Positions 34,202-42,870 of a DNA stretch of 64,000 nt are shown piece by piece; the first letter of the stretch is position 1, and every line of letters begins with the position of its first letter. The position numbers and the translations under genes are program-made. Source of the stretch: an uncultured Clostridia bacterium. Lineage in GTDB: Bacteria > Bacillota > Clostridia > Christensenellales > Pumilibacteraceae. The DNA lies in contig CAOJOK010000003.1 in NCBI GenBank assembly GCA_948440265.1, positions 78,483 through 142,482 of the forward strand, read 5' to 3'. Under the pieces are notes generated by a model. That model worked only from the letters and a program-made list of their open reading frames with translations, was not told where the DNA came from and did not search any database.

Positions 34202-35569
34202 TTACATCGACACGAGCGCGGTTATTTCGGCGACGCGCGCGCCGACGCAGTCCGTCCATAGCAGCAGTCCGATTTTTCTGCCGCTTATGCCGACCTTGAT
34301 TTTCTGCACTCCGCTTTTGCCTTTGAGCGCGTACGTCCGCTTTCTGCCGTCGAACAGCACGGCGACTTTCAGGTCGGTAGCCGTTTCCAGACAGATTTCG
34401 TTCAGCTTTTTTATCTTATCCGAGCGTGACAGCGCATTGTACGGCACCTTCCATTTTTTGTCCGTCGGCGTGCCGAAAACGGCTCCGCACGGCGTTATGC
34501 TTGCCGCCCTGTTTTTACAGACGGCTTTCAGCGTTTCGGCGCCGAAAAACGACGATATGCTGCATCCGCCCGAAAGCTCCGCCGTCTTTTGCGATATGTC
34601 GTACACGAGCAGGCTGTCGTTTTCTCCGCCCTTTTTTGAGTATGCAAGGTAGTATTTTCCGTCGAAGTACGCGCCCGTCGCCGTTTCCTTATACTCGGTC
34701 AAGCCGCCGAGGCGGCGCAGGATTTTCGTTGTGGACAGTCCGTCGAAAACGTAAAGTCCGTCGGAGGCGAGAAAGATTATTCTGTCTCCGCAAACCGTGA
34801 CCGACCCCGAATATATTCTGCCTGACGAAACATACAGGTTGGACACCGAAAACTCGGTCTGGTCGGCGTAAGCTATCATACGCGAAATGCCGAAGTCGCG
34901 GAACACATAGACGTAGTTCAAAAACGCGACGACCTTATTGCATTTTCCGTATCCGTCCGAGAGCGTCACGAAGCCGCCGCTGTCCAATCCTTCCGCCCAA
35001 TTCGTGGGGTCCAAATCGTCGGAAAAGCGCACACAGTCGGGCTCGTTTGCCGTCGTTACGAACAGCCGCTCGTAGTGCAGAGCCATTGAAGTTATTTTCG
35101 GCGAAGGGTCGATACTGCGTATTCCGTCGCCGTCGTACACCGCCATTTTATCCTTGCCGCTGCAAATCAGAACGACGTCGCCGCCGTACAGGCGGTAGTT
35201 CACGGCAATGGGCGGAGCCGAGAAGCGAACCGCCGTCAGCTTTTTATCCGTGCCGTCTTTCACCGCGTGGACATAGCCGTCCGCGTCGCAGTACATAGGC
35301 GTCGTCTTTTTCTCGCCGCCGACTTCGGCGACGTATTCCCACGCCGAAACCGCGTTGTCCGCGCCGCCTAAACAGTCGCTTTCTTCCACTCCCCAGCCGT
35401 CCGTCAAAGCGCCGCTTTCCACGCGGAAATTCTCGTATTCCGACGCCGCCTTATACGACAGCGCGGACTCGTCTTTCGTCGCGTCGAAGCCGTTTTCGAA
35501 CCCGTCCAGACACAGTCTGACGGCGGCTTTTGCGCGCGGCTTTATGTACGGATTTTTCACTTGAACCAT
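34202..35569 (-). CDS. Phage stabilisation / tail-tube-type beta-propeller protein
   Basis: 455 residues from ATG 35569 (AAAAGGAGATGG before it). Contains RFSDDLDPTNWAEG followed by VVAFLNYVYVFRDFGISRM and IIFLASDGLYVFDG, the blade pattern of podovirus stabilisation proteins (P22 gp10-like, T7 gp12-like). It would close the connector and lead to the tail tip. 13 bp overlap with the connector gene upstream. The fold call is by pattern, not alignment. Confidence 0.65.
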   Translation of the reverse strand: MVQVKNPYIKPRAKAAVRLCLDGFENGFDATKDESALSYKAASEYENFRVESGALTDGWGVEESDCLGGADNAVSAWEYVAEVGGEKKTTPMYCDADGYVHAVKDGTDKKLTAVRFSAPPIAVNYRLYGGDVVLICSGKDKMAVYDGDGIRSIDPSPKITSMALHYERLFVTTANEPDCVRFSDDLDPTNWAEGLDSGGFVTLSDGYGKCNKVVAFLNYVYVFRDFGISRMIAYADQTEFSVSNLYVSSGRIYSGSVTVCGDRIIFLASDGLYVFDGLSTTKILRRLGGLTEYKETATGAYFDGKYYLAYSKKGGENDSLLVYDISQKTAELSGGCSISSFFGAETLKAVCKNRAASITPCGAVFGTPTDKKWKVPYNALSRSDKIKKLNEICLETATDLKVAVLFDGRKRTYALKGKSGVQKIKVGISGRKIGLLLWTDCVGARVAEITALVSM

Positions 35570-36135
35570 CTCCTTTTCGGCGTGCTTTTTCCCGACAGAT
35601 ACTTGATTACGGCGCGTTGCAGAGCGTCCCTGTAACGCTTGTCCCACATCTCGGCGTCGGCGTCCAAACCTGCGGCTATGCAGTACTCCGCGGCAACGCC
35701 GTAGACGAGTATTCTTTCGGATACGCAACCGTCCGTCCATTCCGTTTCGCCGTCCACAGCCGCCGCGGCGGGCTTAAACGCGTATTGCACGGTTACGTTT
35801 CCGTCTTCGCCGAGCTGCAAGCCGTCGAATCGGCGGCTGAAATTCAGCGCTTTGCCGTCCTTTTTCACGCTTGCGACAGCCGTCGGCGTGCGCGGAAAAT
35901 CCTTGAAAAACAGTCTGCCGTTTCGCACGAAAAGTTCGTCTTCTCTTATCAGCGGAAAGTAGTCCGACGCTATGTCGTCAATCACGAAATCGACGCATTT
36001 GAGCATCAGTTTTTCTTCGCTTTCCGACAGCTTCGGCGGCTCATTATCCTGCGGCGCACATTCACTGTTTTCCGCTTCCGCCGCGCTTAAATTCAAAAGT
36101 TTTACCGCGCTTTCGATTATGTTCTTTATCTTCAA
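35557..36135 (-). CDS. Head-tail connector-like protein
   Basis: 192 residues, mostly helical: LSESEEKLMLKCVDFVIDDIASDYFPL, a beta insert, then AAEYCIAAGLDADAEMWDKRYRDALQRAVIKYL and a basic C-terminus RRWFK. This is the usual shape of gp6-like adaptors below the portal. Start is TTG 36135, which overlaps the TGA of the previous gene (TTGA), with GGGGG upstream. Confidence 0.65.
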   Translation of the reverse strand: MKIKNIIESAVKLLNLSAAEAENSECAPQDNEPPKLSESEEKLMLKCVDFVIDDIASDYFPLIREDELFVRNGRLFFKDFPRTPTAVASVKKDGKALNFSRRFDGLQLGEDGNVTVQYAFKPAAAAVDGETEWTDGCVSERILVYGVAAEYCIAAGLDADAEMWDKRYRDALQRAVIKYLSGKSTPKRRWFK

Positions 36136-36455
36136 TTTATCCCCCTTTTCGCCGCCTGCAAAGCGCGGCTCATTTCCCTTTTCATCAGTCTTTCGTTGTC
36201 CTGTTCCAGCTCTTTCAAAAGCTGTTCGGCGCGCTCCTTTCTCGTCTTGCGCGCGTACTCCAAAGTGCGGCAGTCCAGCCTTTCATACGGCAGTACGGCG
36301 CACAGCGTTCTGCCGTTTTCGTTCGCGCCGTGCAGTTCCAGCCGTCCGCTTTTCCGATTCCGCAGTACGAAATAGGTCGGGTCGATTTCTTTCAGCCGAC
36401 CCGTTATATCGCACATATCGCCCGTCACTTCTTCGTACTTTATTATGTCTGTCAT
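36132..36455 (-). CDS. Small phage protein between capsid and connector
   Basis: 107 residues. N-terminal half has beta strands (DPTYFVLRNRKSGRLELHG), C-terminal half is a charged helix ending AAKRGIN. No family recognised; could be a minor head or adaptor protein. The next gene starts on its stop codon, so it is translated as part of the operon. Confidence 0.6.
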   Translation of the reverse strand: MTDIIKYEEVTGDMCDITGRLKEIDPTYFVLRNRKSGRLELHGANENGRTLCAVLPYERLDCRTLEYARKTRKERAEQLLKELEQDNERLMKREMSRALQAAKRGIN

Positions 36456-36479
36456 ATTGCCCGCCCTCGCTTACCCGTA

Positions 36480-36823
36480 TTGCCTGTTTTTTAATTGCCG
36501 ACACTGCGGCAATGCTTTGGTGCATTGTTTCCTTTAAATCCTGCGCGAAAGACAAGGCAAAGCCTGTAATCGCCTTGATGCAGGGGATTTCTCCACTCGC
36601 TCCGCTCGGTCGAAATGACATTGGAAAAAGAAAAAGGCGAAATGCCAAGGAAAGAGCGCGTGCCGAGTACAAAGTGCCCTGACGGCGACTTTGGAAAAAT
36701 CTGACGGCAGAGACGCGAGAAAGACAAGGAAAACGAGTTTCCGCGACGGGGAGTTTACTTCCCGTAAATGACCCGAGCGGAAACGATGTTTGACGCCGAA
36801 ATGCGACGTTTATATGCCGTCAG
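36480..36823. repeat. Dispersed repeat block C inside the phage module
   Basis: Type I hairpin 36577-36620 (short-arm form ACTCGCTCCGCTCGG) and one type II unit 36701-36823 (TTTCCGC/GCGGAAA arms, TTTAC/GTAAA tip), plus a stray head fragment at about 36679. It separates the capsid gene from downstream structural genes and its right end provides the TGA of the capsid gene. No gene seen in the 364-bp gap. Confidence 0.9.
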
Positions 36824-37977
36824 ACTCGTGCTATACCGGAGAGTTTCGCCTGCCCGTTAGGCTTATCGCAAATCAAGTCGCAGTATTTGACAAGCGTGGC
36901 GGTGTAAGTGGGTTTGCCGAGCGTCTGGCGGAGTATTCTTCCGTTTTCCGTTTCGAGGTATCTCCAATCGCAGAGGCGGTGGAGTTTGAACGATTCCGTA
37001 TTCAAAAGATACATTGCGCCGTCTTCGACGAATCTGTCGTACACGAGCGGTATGCCGTTATACGACAGCGTTTTGAAGCCGCCGTCCAACTGCATTATGT
37101 CGATATTGCGCTTGTACTGCGCCATATACTCCTGAAAAGCGTATTTGGCGGTCGCCGAGCAGGCGATGAAGTCCACCTTGCTGCCTGCCGTCATTTCCAG
37201 ACGGTCTATGGCTTCCTGCAAGACGATTTCGTCAATCGGTCCGCCGACGTCTTTCGAATACGGTTTCAAAAACGGATAGTCGGCGCGTTTGAGTCCGTAT
37301 ATGTCCTTATCCGAGAATATCGCGCCCAAGCCCGTTATCTCCTTGTCCTTGCTTCCCTGCACATACAGCGCGCTTTTATCGGCAACGGTAGCCGTCGGCG
37401 CGGTTGCGAACACGATTTTCTTATTATCCCTGTCCACGCTTGCGATACGCAAGCCGCCCTGCACGAGCGTGCCGGACGGAGAATATATATCCACAACCAG
37501 ACCTTCTATCAAATTGTTCGTATTGTCCACGGGGTATGCGCCGCTTTCCGCCGCGCCGATATTCGCGAGCTTGCCGCTTCCGTCGCCGTACAGCATTCTG
37601 CCCATATTGAACTTGGACGCGGTGAGCAGTCCTTCGAGTTCGGCGTTCAAAAGGTCGGTGAACGCGCCCCTGCCGTCTTCCGACGCGCGTATAGCCTTGT
37701 CGGATATTTCAATCTGACCGTACAGGTTTTTGAGCGTGGTCACGAACTGAACGTAATTGTTCGAGTGCGCGGCGGGAAGCTGTCCGTCTTCGTCGCCTGC
37801 GCCGACGCCGCCGTTTATGCCCCAGCTTGCCGCCTTTCTTATTTCCTTGCCCCACACGTCGGAGCTTGTCTGTTCTATCTTCGTAAGCAAAGGATTTACC
37901 TTTGTGTTCAAAAGCTCGGTTACCGTACCGAGATATACCGATTTCAGCGCGTTTTCCGCATTTTGAAGTGTTACCAT
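36820..37977 (-). CDS. Major capsid protein
   Basis: 385 residues. Begins TLQNAENALKSVYLGTVTELLNTKVNPLLTKIEQTS, then GGVGAGDEDGQLPAAHSNNY and VDFIACSATAKYAFQEYM with a late KFNMGRMLYGDGSGKL-type region, the pattern of HK97-fold capsid proteins in podovirus and siphovirus sets. ATG 37977 follows AAGGAG. It lies after the portal and scaffold-like genes as expected. The last codons are GTC-TGA where TGACGGC is the end of repeat block C. Confidence 0.85.
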   Translation of the reverse strand: MVTLQNAENALKSVYLGTVTELLNTKVNPLLTKIEQTSSDVWGKEIRKAASWGINGGVGAGDEDGQLPAAHSNNYVQFVTTLKNLYGQIEISDKAIRASEDGRGAFTDLLNAELEGLLTASKFNMGRMLYGDGSGKLANIGAAESGAYPVDNTNNLIEGLVVDIYSPSGTLVQGGLRIASVDRDNKKIVFATAPTATVADKSALYVQGSKDKEITGLGAIFSDKDIYGLKRADYPFLKPYSKDVGGPIDEIVLQEAIDRLEMTAGSKVDFIACSATAKYAFQEYMAQYKRNIDIMQLDGGFKTLSYNGIPLVYDRFVEDGAMYLLNTESFKLHRLCDWRYLETENGRILRQTLGKPTYTATLVKYCDLICDKPNGQAKLSGIARV

Positions 37978-38006
37978 TTATTTTCTCCTTTTTTGTCCTT
38001 GTGCGT

Positions 38007-38288
38007 TTAAAGTCTGCTTAAATACAGCTCGCACAGTTGCTTTGCTTCCTGTAATGTTTTAGGCTTCTTTCGGGGAGAGAGCGGCGCGCCGCCCTGCGGC
38101 ACCGAGGGTGTGCCCTTTTGTATTCCGCGCAGGTACGCGTCTATTATCACTCTCTCCACGGTGGGATTGTTTACGGCGTACTTTCTCACGAACTCCTCGT
38201 CGTCGAGCAGTTTTGCCGCCAGCTCCACCGCCGCCCCTATTTCGTTCACGTCGATGTCGGGCGCCGTTTCATTGTCGTTCCGTTCCAC
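38007..38288 (-). CDS. Scaffold-like small phage protein
   Basis: 93 residues from GTG 38288, which has AAGGAG 7 bp upstream; a longer reading to 38318 lacks a ribosome site. Acidic N-terminus, helix VELAAKLLDDEEFVRKYAVNN, then a Pro-rich linker and a basic helix LQEAKQLCELYLSRL. The position between portal and capsid and the acidic-to-basic layout fit a capsid scaffold or head-morphogenesis protein. Overlaps the portal stop by 20 bp. Confidence 0.55.
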   Translation of the reverse strand: MERNDNETAPDIDVNEIGAAVELAAKLLDDEEFVRKYAVNNPTVERVIIDAYLRGIQKGTPSVPQGGAPLSPRKKPKTLQEAKQLCELYLSRL

Positions 38289-40161
38289 TTTCCGTCTCCT
38301 TGTACTGTTTATGCTCACGTATGTGCGCCAGCAGTTTTTCTCTCGCCGCGCCGCCCCGTCTGCCGCCGAAGTTGGAGTCGGTCAGCGCGAATCTCGTGTG
38401 ACGCGCGATATGCAGTTCGTGCTCGTCCAGTTCGCACACTTCTATTTTTCCGCCCGAGCAGACCGACAGGTTCTCTTTGTCGGCGCGCTTTATGTGCACC
38501 GCTCTCTCGTCCGTCTTGGACTCCCAGCCGCCGTATCCGAGCGTGTCGAGTATGCGGTAGCGCGTTTCTTCGTTCAGTCTGCCGTCGCCGTCGTACAACA
38601 GTCCGCTTTTCAGCAGTTCGAACACGGTGTTCTGCCGCATAGCCAGCGTCGAGCTCAATTCGTTTTCGGTGTCGAACACGACGTCGTCGCAACCTATGTC
38701 GGACGCGGTGAAGCTCATAAGCTCCACTTCGCCGTTTTCGCCGACGAACTTCGTGAGCCGCGGCCGTGACGCGAACTGCTTATACAGGCGCAATATGTGC
38801 CGCCCTATCTCTCTTGCCGCCTGCCGCACGATTTCGGCGGTGACGGACAGTCTTGTGTCGTCCTGCTCTATGAGCAGTTGAAGCGCCACGCCGCTGGTCG
38901 CCGAGGACGGCACGGAGGACGAGCGCATTATTTCCGACACGCCCGACACCGCGATAAACTCGTTTAACAGTCGGTCTTCTTCGGCGGCGAAGTCGCTCGG
39001 CACGTCGCCCGGGTTCATCAGTCTCGGCGGCGTTCCGCCCTGACGGTACACGATTATCTTGCCGGGGCTTAACCCTTCCGCCGCCAGATTGTCCAAGTCC
39101 ACCGACCCGTCTTCCACGGTCAGCACGCCCATTGCTATGCGGTTCAAGAACTCGTGCTTGCGGTTTTTGACGGCGTTGTATGCGCGCTGTATGGGTATGG
39201 CTCTTTCCACCATACTCTGACCGAAAAAGCACCCCGCTCTTTTAATGGCGTCCTGCTTTACGAACGGGAACGTCCGAGTTTGGTTTTCGCCGTTTATGTA
39301 CGGCAAGCCGCCGTAATACAGCAGTCTGCCGCCTGCGACGACCGCAAGTTCGCCCTGCGGTTTTGCCTTGCTCGGCAGAGTGTAGCGTTCTATGACGAGC
39401 GCGCCGCTTGACGTGCCCTGCGCCGCCACGCCCTGCGCCGCGCCCGAAAGCGACAGTCCGCCGCCGTCCGAAAACATTGCCGGCGCGACAACGCGCACTT
39501 CTCCGTCGGGCGGCACTCTTACCGAGTACGCGCTCTCTATGTCGTCCACGTCAACCACGCGGGCGTGAATCAGCGAACGGCAGTCCGAAACGGAGGAGCG
39601 CGTCAGCTCGTCGGGATACAGTTCGTAAGGCGGACACACTTCTATTTTCACGTCGCCCTCGAACACGGGTTCGCCGTCTATACTGCCCACTTTGGCGCCG
39701 CCGTTTTCGTTCCAGCCTATCTTATAAAACACGCTTCCCGTAAGCTCCGACCACACGGCGCCGTCCGAGAGTACGGAGTCCAAGTTCAGAGCCGCCGACG
39801 CGGAGGCGAGTATTTTGCTTGCCGCTTTCGCCGTCTTTATATCGCCGTCGTCGCCGCTTGCCGGACGCACGCTCATCACGGGGCGCACCCTGTTGAGTTT
39901 GGCAAGGCGCGTTTCCACTATGGACGCGATATGGTTGAACGATTCTCTCTCCTGCCAGAAATAGTCGCGCCCGTCGTCCGTCACTTCCCCGAGCGCGTCT
40001 ATCGAGCAGTGCTGATTGCCGAGCGCGAAGTTCGTGTTCAACTGCCACTGCGCTTCGAACGCGCGGCGCGCCGCTCTGCGGCGGCTGAAATCGTTTTGCA
40101 CGTCGGAAACTATTTCTTCTTCCGTAAGCAGTTTATTTTCGGTTGTTTTACGGTCGGTCAC
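38269..40161 (-). CDS. Portal protein
   Basis: 630 residues. N-terminal WQLNTNFALGNQHC and HIASIVETRLAKLNRVRPVMSVRP are typical of P22/T7-like portals, followed by a long helical stem containing AVSGVSEIMRSS and VALQLLIEQDDTRLS. Forms the dodecameric DNA gate of the head. Start ATG 40161 overlaps the previous gene by 4 bp. Full length for a podovirus-type portal, no sign of decay. Confidence 0.85.
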   Translation of the reverse strand: MTDRKTTENKLLTEEEIVSDVQNDFSRRRAARRAFEAQWQLNTNFALGNQHCSIDALGEVTDDGRDYFWQERESFNHIASIVETRLAKLNRVRPVMSVRPASGDDGDIKTAKAASKILASASAALNLDSVLSDGAVWSELTGSVFYKIGWNENGGAKVGSIDGEPVFEGDVKIEVCPPYELYPDELTRSSVSDCRSLIHARVVDVDDIESAYSVRVPPDGEVRVVAPAMFSDGGGLSLSGAAQGVAAQGTSSGALVIERYTLPSKAKPQGELAVVAGGRLLYYGGLPYINGENQTRTFPFVKQDAIKRAGCFFGQSMVERAIPIQRAYNAVKNRKHEFLNRIAMGVLTVEDGSVDLDNLAAEGLSPGKIIVYRQGGTPPRLMNPGDVPSDFAAEEDRLLNEFIAVSGVSEIMRSSSVPSSATSGVALQLLIEQDDTRLSVTAEIVRQAAREIGRHILRLYKQFASRPRLTKFVGENGEVELMSFTASDIGCDDVVFDTENELSSTLAMRQNTVFELLKSGLLYDGDGRLNEETRYRILDTLGYGGWESKTDERAVHIKRADKENLSVCSGGKIEVCELDEHELHIARHTRFALTDSNFGGRRGGAAREKLLAHIREHKQYKETESGTERQ

Positions 40162-40367
40162 TGCTTCTTCTCCTTTTTCTTTGCCGTTTCTATGCTTTTC
40201 GGCACGAGCGACGCGCCTATCAGATTATAGAGCTGTATCAGGCATTTATCGCAGACGTGCAGGCGGCTGCCTATGCCGACGCGGTTGAATTTTATCGTCT
40301 TGGACGCGCGGTTGTTGCACGCGCCCATTTCGCACTTTATCTTATACTTCGTATCAATCAGTTCCAT
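40158..40367 (-). CDS. Small zinc-finger-like phage protein
   Basis: 69 residues: CEMGAC near residue 12 and CDKC near residue 40, a plausible single zinc site, then a helix and a Lys-rich end. The stop overlaps the portal start. Role unknown; such proteins sit between terminase and portal genes in several phages. Confidence 0.6.
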   Translation of the reverse strand: MELIDTKYKIKCEMGACNNRASKTIKFNRVGIGSRLHVCDKCLIQLYNLIGASLVPKSIETAKKKEKKQ

Positions 40368-40379
40368 TTTTTCTCCCCG

Positions 40380-40649
40380 TTATTGTTTTAGTTCCGTTTC
40401 CAATTTAGAGCACAGCTCTATAAGTTCTTCGTCCGAAAGCGCGGTTATATCCGTTTCGCCATTCAGCGCAAGCAGCAGTTTTGCCGCCGTCACGTCGGCA
40501 GGCGTTTCCTTTTCCACCACTCTGCGCTTTATGAGTTTGAGTTCGCCGTCCGCGTCCGCGCCGTATTCCTCGCTGGTTTCTTCGCTCTTATACCCGACCG
40601 CTCTTTTTACGAGAGCTTTTATTACGCTGTCTTTTTCCCTTTCGTTCAC
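40380..40649 (-). CDS. Small terminase subunit-like protein
   Basis: 89 residues. ALVKRAVGYKSEETSEEYG...GELKLIKRRVVEKETPADVTAAKLLLAL has the look of the C-terminal half of small terminase subunits, which often read (G)Y...E..K......PD. The N-terminal DNA-binding part is missing or very short. It overlaps the large terminase end by 4 bp. Moderate confidence on function. Confidence 0.5.
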   Translation of the reverse strand: MNEREKDSVIKALVKRAVGYKSEETSEEYGADADGELKLIKRRVVEKETPADVTAAKLLLALNGETDITALSDEELIELCSKLETELKQ

Positions 40650-42088
40650 AATCTCCCCCTGTTTGACGTGCGTATCAGTCTGTCCTTGAACGCCGCCTGT
40701 TCGCTTTTGGTGCGCACGATTTCGGCGTGCGGTTTAGGTCGGCTCATCAGATAGTACCGCAATTCGTCCAGGGCGTGGTCGTCGCGCTTTATCGGTGCGT
40801 CGCCCTGCGACCAGCGATACGTCTTTAACTCCCGTATCAGGTTCGTGCAGTTTTCGAATATGAACAGTTTTGGTCTGCCGTTTTCGCCCTTTAAGTATCT
40901 CTTGACCTGCGCTATGCCCGAGTACAGGTTTTTGTCCACGTCGGGATTTACGCACACGCCGAGCTCGAAAAACAGCGCCGACACGCTGGCGACGGACGAC
41001 AGCGTCTGCTGGTTTGCCGCGCTGTCTATGAGCGCGCTCACCCTGCCGAAGCTGTCCCGTTTCCAATTCAGGCTGTCGGAGACGCTCTTGATTTTTTCGG
41101 CGTGGTAGCCTATATCCCTGCCTGCTTCGTAATGCTCGGCGACCACGAACACCGTTCCGTCGCCGTCCACGGCATACCAATGGCAGGACGTGGGGTTGTT
41201 CAGTCCCGGGTCTATCGACAGCTTGTCCTGCCACTCTCTCGGGACGTCGAACGGCTTTATTACGTGAAGCTCGGGCGCGAATTCGGGGTATACGAGTCCG
41301 CTCTTATCTGCGAACTTTCCGTATCTGCGCGTCTGCAAAGCCGTTTCGTCCAGCGACGCGGCGACGCGCTCTATCTCGCTTTCGTCGAGATAGGGATTGT
41401 CCGCCCACTCCATTGTTTCGCTCCACACCTCTGGGTCGTCATAGCAGTTCATATATATCCGCTCGTAAATGAACGTCATACCTTTGAGCGGCGTCATTGT
41501 TCCGAACACGTCGCCCTTTCTGTCTATTACGCGCATACAGCACTCGTCGTATACGTCTTCGGGCGGTTCTTCGTCGAACCACACGAAATCCAGCGACGCG
41601 CCCTGAAACTTTTCCCGACCCATTTCGCAGCTTTTGAAGCACAGCGTGCTTATTCCGCCGAACACGTTTTTCACCGATATGGTGTCTATGATTCCGCTCT
41701 GCGGCGACGAGCTTTTTCCGCTTTCCATAACTATTTCGGCAATCCAATCCTTTCGCAGATAGGACAGTATTTTTGCCTGCGCCACGTCGCGCTGAACCTG
41801 TCTTGTAAGCGATACCGCCCAGCCGCGCACGTCCTTGCGGTTCTTTCTGTACGGGTGGTTGCCGCGCAGCATCCACACAGTTTCCGCCGCGCCGCATTCC
41901 GTCTTGCCGCTTCGGTTGCCGCCGAACACCCAGCGGTTGCGCTTTTCGCACTTATGAAACGCCAGCTGTTTTTTATGAACCTTATCGCCCGTATTGTATT
42001 TTGCCAGCCTGTCCGACTTTCGGCGCAGAAGAAGCTCCTGCCGAGCCGCTATCAAAAGGCGCGATTTCGCCCTGTAAATATCGTCCAC
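40646..42088 (-). CDS. Large terminase subunit
   Basis: 480 residues from GTG 42088. Packaging ATPase with Walker A FGGNRSGKTECGAAE near residue 55 and Walker B FVWFDEEPPEDVYDE near 170, then an RNase H-like nuclease (LSIDPGLNNPTSCHWYAVD, ALIDSAANQQT). All key residues appear intact. It should cut and pump concatemeric or chromosomal DNA into heads. First of the long minus-strand structural run. Confidence 0.92.
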   Translation of the reverse strand: MDDIYRAKSRLLIAARQELLLRRKSDRLAKYNTGDKVHKKQLAFHKCEKRNRWVFGGNRSGKTECGAAETVWMLRGNHPYRKNRKDVRGWAVSLTRQVQRDVAQAKILSYLRKDWIAEIVMESGKSSSPQSGIIDTISVKNVFGGISTLCFKSCEMGREKFQGASLDFVWFDEEPPEDVYDECCMRVIDRKGDVFGTMTPLKGMTFIYERIYMNCYDDPEVWSETMEWADNPYLDESEIERVAASLDETALQTRRYGKFADKSGLVYPEFAPELHVIKPFDVPREWQDKLSIDPGLNNPTSCHWYAVDGDGTVFVVAEHYEAGRDIGYHAEKIKSVSDSLNWKRDSFGRVSALIDSAANQQTLSSVASVSALFFELGVCVNPDVDKNLYSGIAQVKRYLKGENGRPKLFIFENCTNLIRELKTYRWSQGDAPIKRDDHALDELRYYLMSRPKPHAEIVRTKSEQAAFKDRLIRTSNRGRL

Positions 42089-42152
42089 ACTCTCACCCCG
42101 CTTTCCCCGTTATTTCGACTTTATTCGACGCAATTCGCACTTTGCCGATGGG

Positions 42153-42158
42153 TATAAT
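42153..42158 (+). promoter_or_regulatory. -10 box of the SH3-domain gene, predicted leaderless start
   Basis: TATAAT followed by TCAAT and then ATGATG; the second ATG (42167) is 8 bp away. The -35 is poor (GCAATT at 17 bp). No Shine-Dalgarno site. Confidence 0.5.
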
Positions 42159-42163
42159 TCAAT

Positions 42164-42868
42164 ATGATGAACACTCTTATATCGTTTTTAATATCGTTGA
42201 GTCTTTTTCTGCCCACCGACCTTACCTATGCGCGCATTAAAAGCGGCGCGGCGCTTTGCGATTTTATAGGCGGAGAGTACGTCGAAACAGCCGTTCTGCC
42301 GCCGACGTTTTACGTCGCCGTGCTCAAAGAAAACGACGACGGCTACTGTCTTGTCAGCTATATGGACGTGACGGGTTTCGTCAAGGCGGAGGCACTCGAA
42401 AAAGTGGACTTCACGCCCAAAACCAAATATGCCGACTGCGGTTTTACCGTCAGTAACGACAGTCAGCCCGCCAACCTGCGCTCCGCCCCGACGCGCGGCG
42501 ACAACGTGATTGCCGTTATGCCGAACGGCGCTGTCGGCAAAGTCATAGGCACAGCCGTCGGCGACGAGCTTATAAACGGCGCGGGCGGAATATGGTATTA
42601 CGTGCGGTATGAAAACGGCGGCACTTTGACATACGGTTACGTCTACAACGCGCACATAACCGCCGAGCCGTTCGGCGTGGGCAGCGACGAGCGCGAACCG
42701 CAAAAGGACGGCGGCATACAAGGCGAGCGGGAACAGTCCGCTTTCGAGCTGTCCCCGCCCCTGCAAATAGTCTTGATAGTCGCCCTGTGTCTGCCCGTCG
42801 TCTTCTGCGCGTTTATGCTCCGCAAAAAGAAGTCCCCGAAAAAGGACAGCCCAAAGACGGACAGCTAG
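42164..42868 (+). CDS. Signal-anchored protein with bacterial SH3 domains
   Basis: 234 residues (232 if ATG 42167 is used). Hydrophobic signal segment at residues 3-20, then two SH3-like units: about 25-80 (FYVAVLKENDDGYCLVSYMDVTGFVKAEAL) and 90-165 (ANLRSAPTRGDNVIAVMPNGAVGKVIG...GYVYNAHI), a charged linker, and a C-terminal membrane helix (LQIVLIVALCLPVVFCAFML) with a Lys-rich cytoplasmic end. Such domains bind wall peptides. It is the only plus-strand gene in the phage module, set between the sigma-like factor and terminase, so it may be a moron or a host gene. Its stop is 2 bp from the convergent sigma-like gene. Confidence 0.8.
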   Translation: MMNTLISFLISLSLFLPTDLTYARIKSGAALCDFIGGEYVETAVLPPTFYVAVLKENDDGYCLVSYMDVTGFVKAEALEKVDFTPKTKYADCGFTVSNDSQPANLRSAPTRGDNVIAVMPNGAVGKVIGTAVGDELINGAGGIWYYVRYENGGTLTYGYVYNAHITAEPFGVGSDEREPQKDGGIQGEREQSAFELSPPLQIVLIVALCLPVVFCAFMLRKKKSPKKDSPKTDS

Positions 42869-42870
42869 GC

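Noticed and set aside
42164..42868. Endolysin role for the SH3-domain protein
   Set aside because: No amidase, glycosidase or peptidase domain is present and the C-terminus is a membrane anchor.
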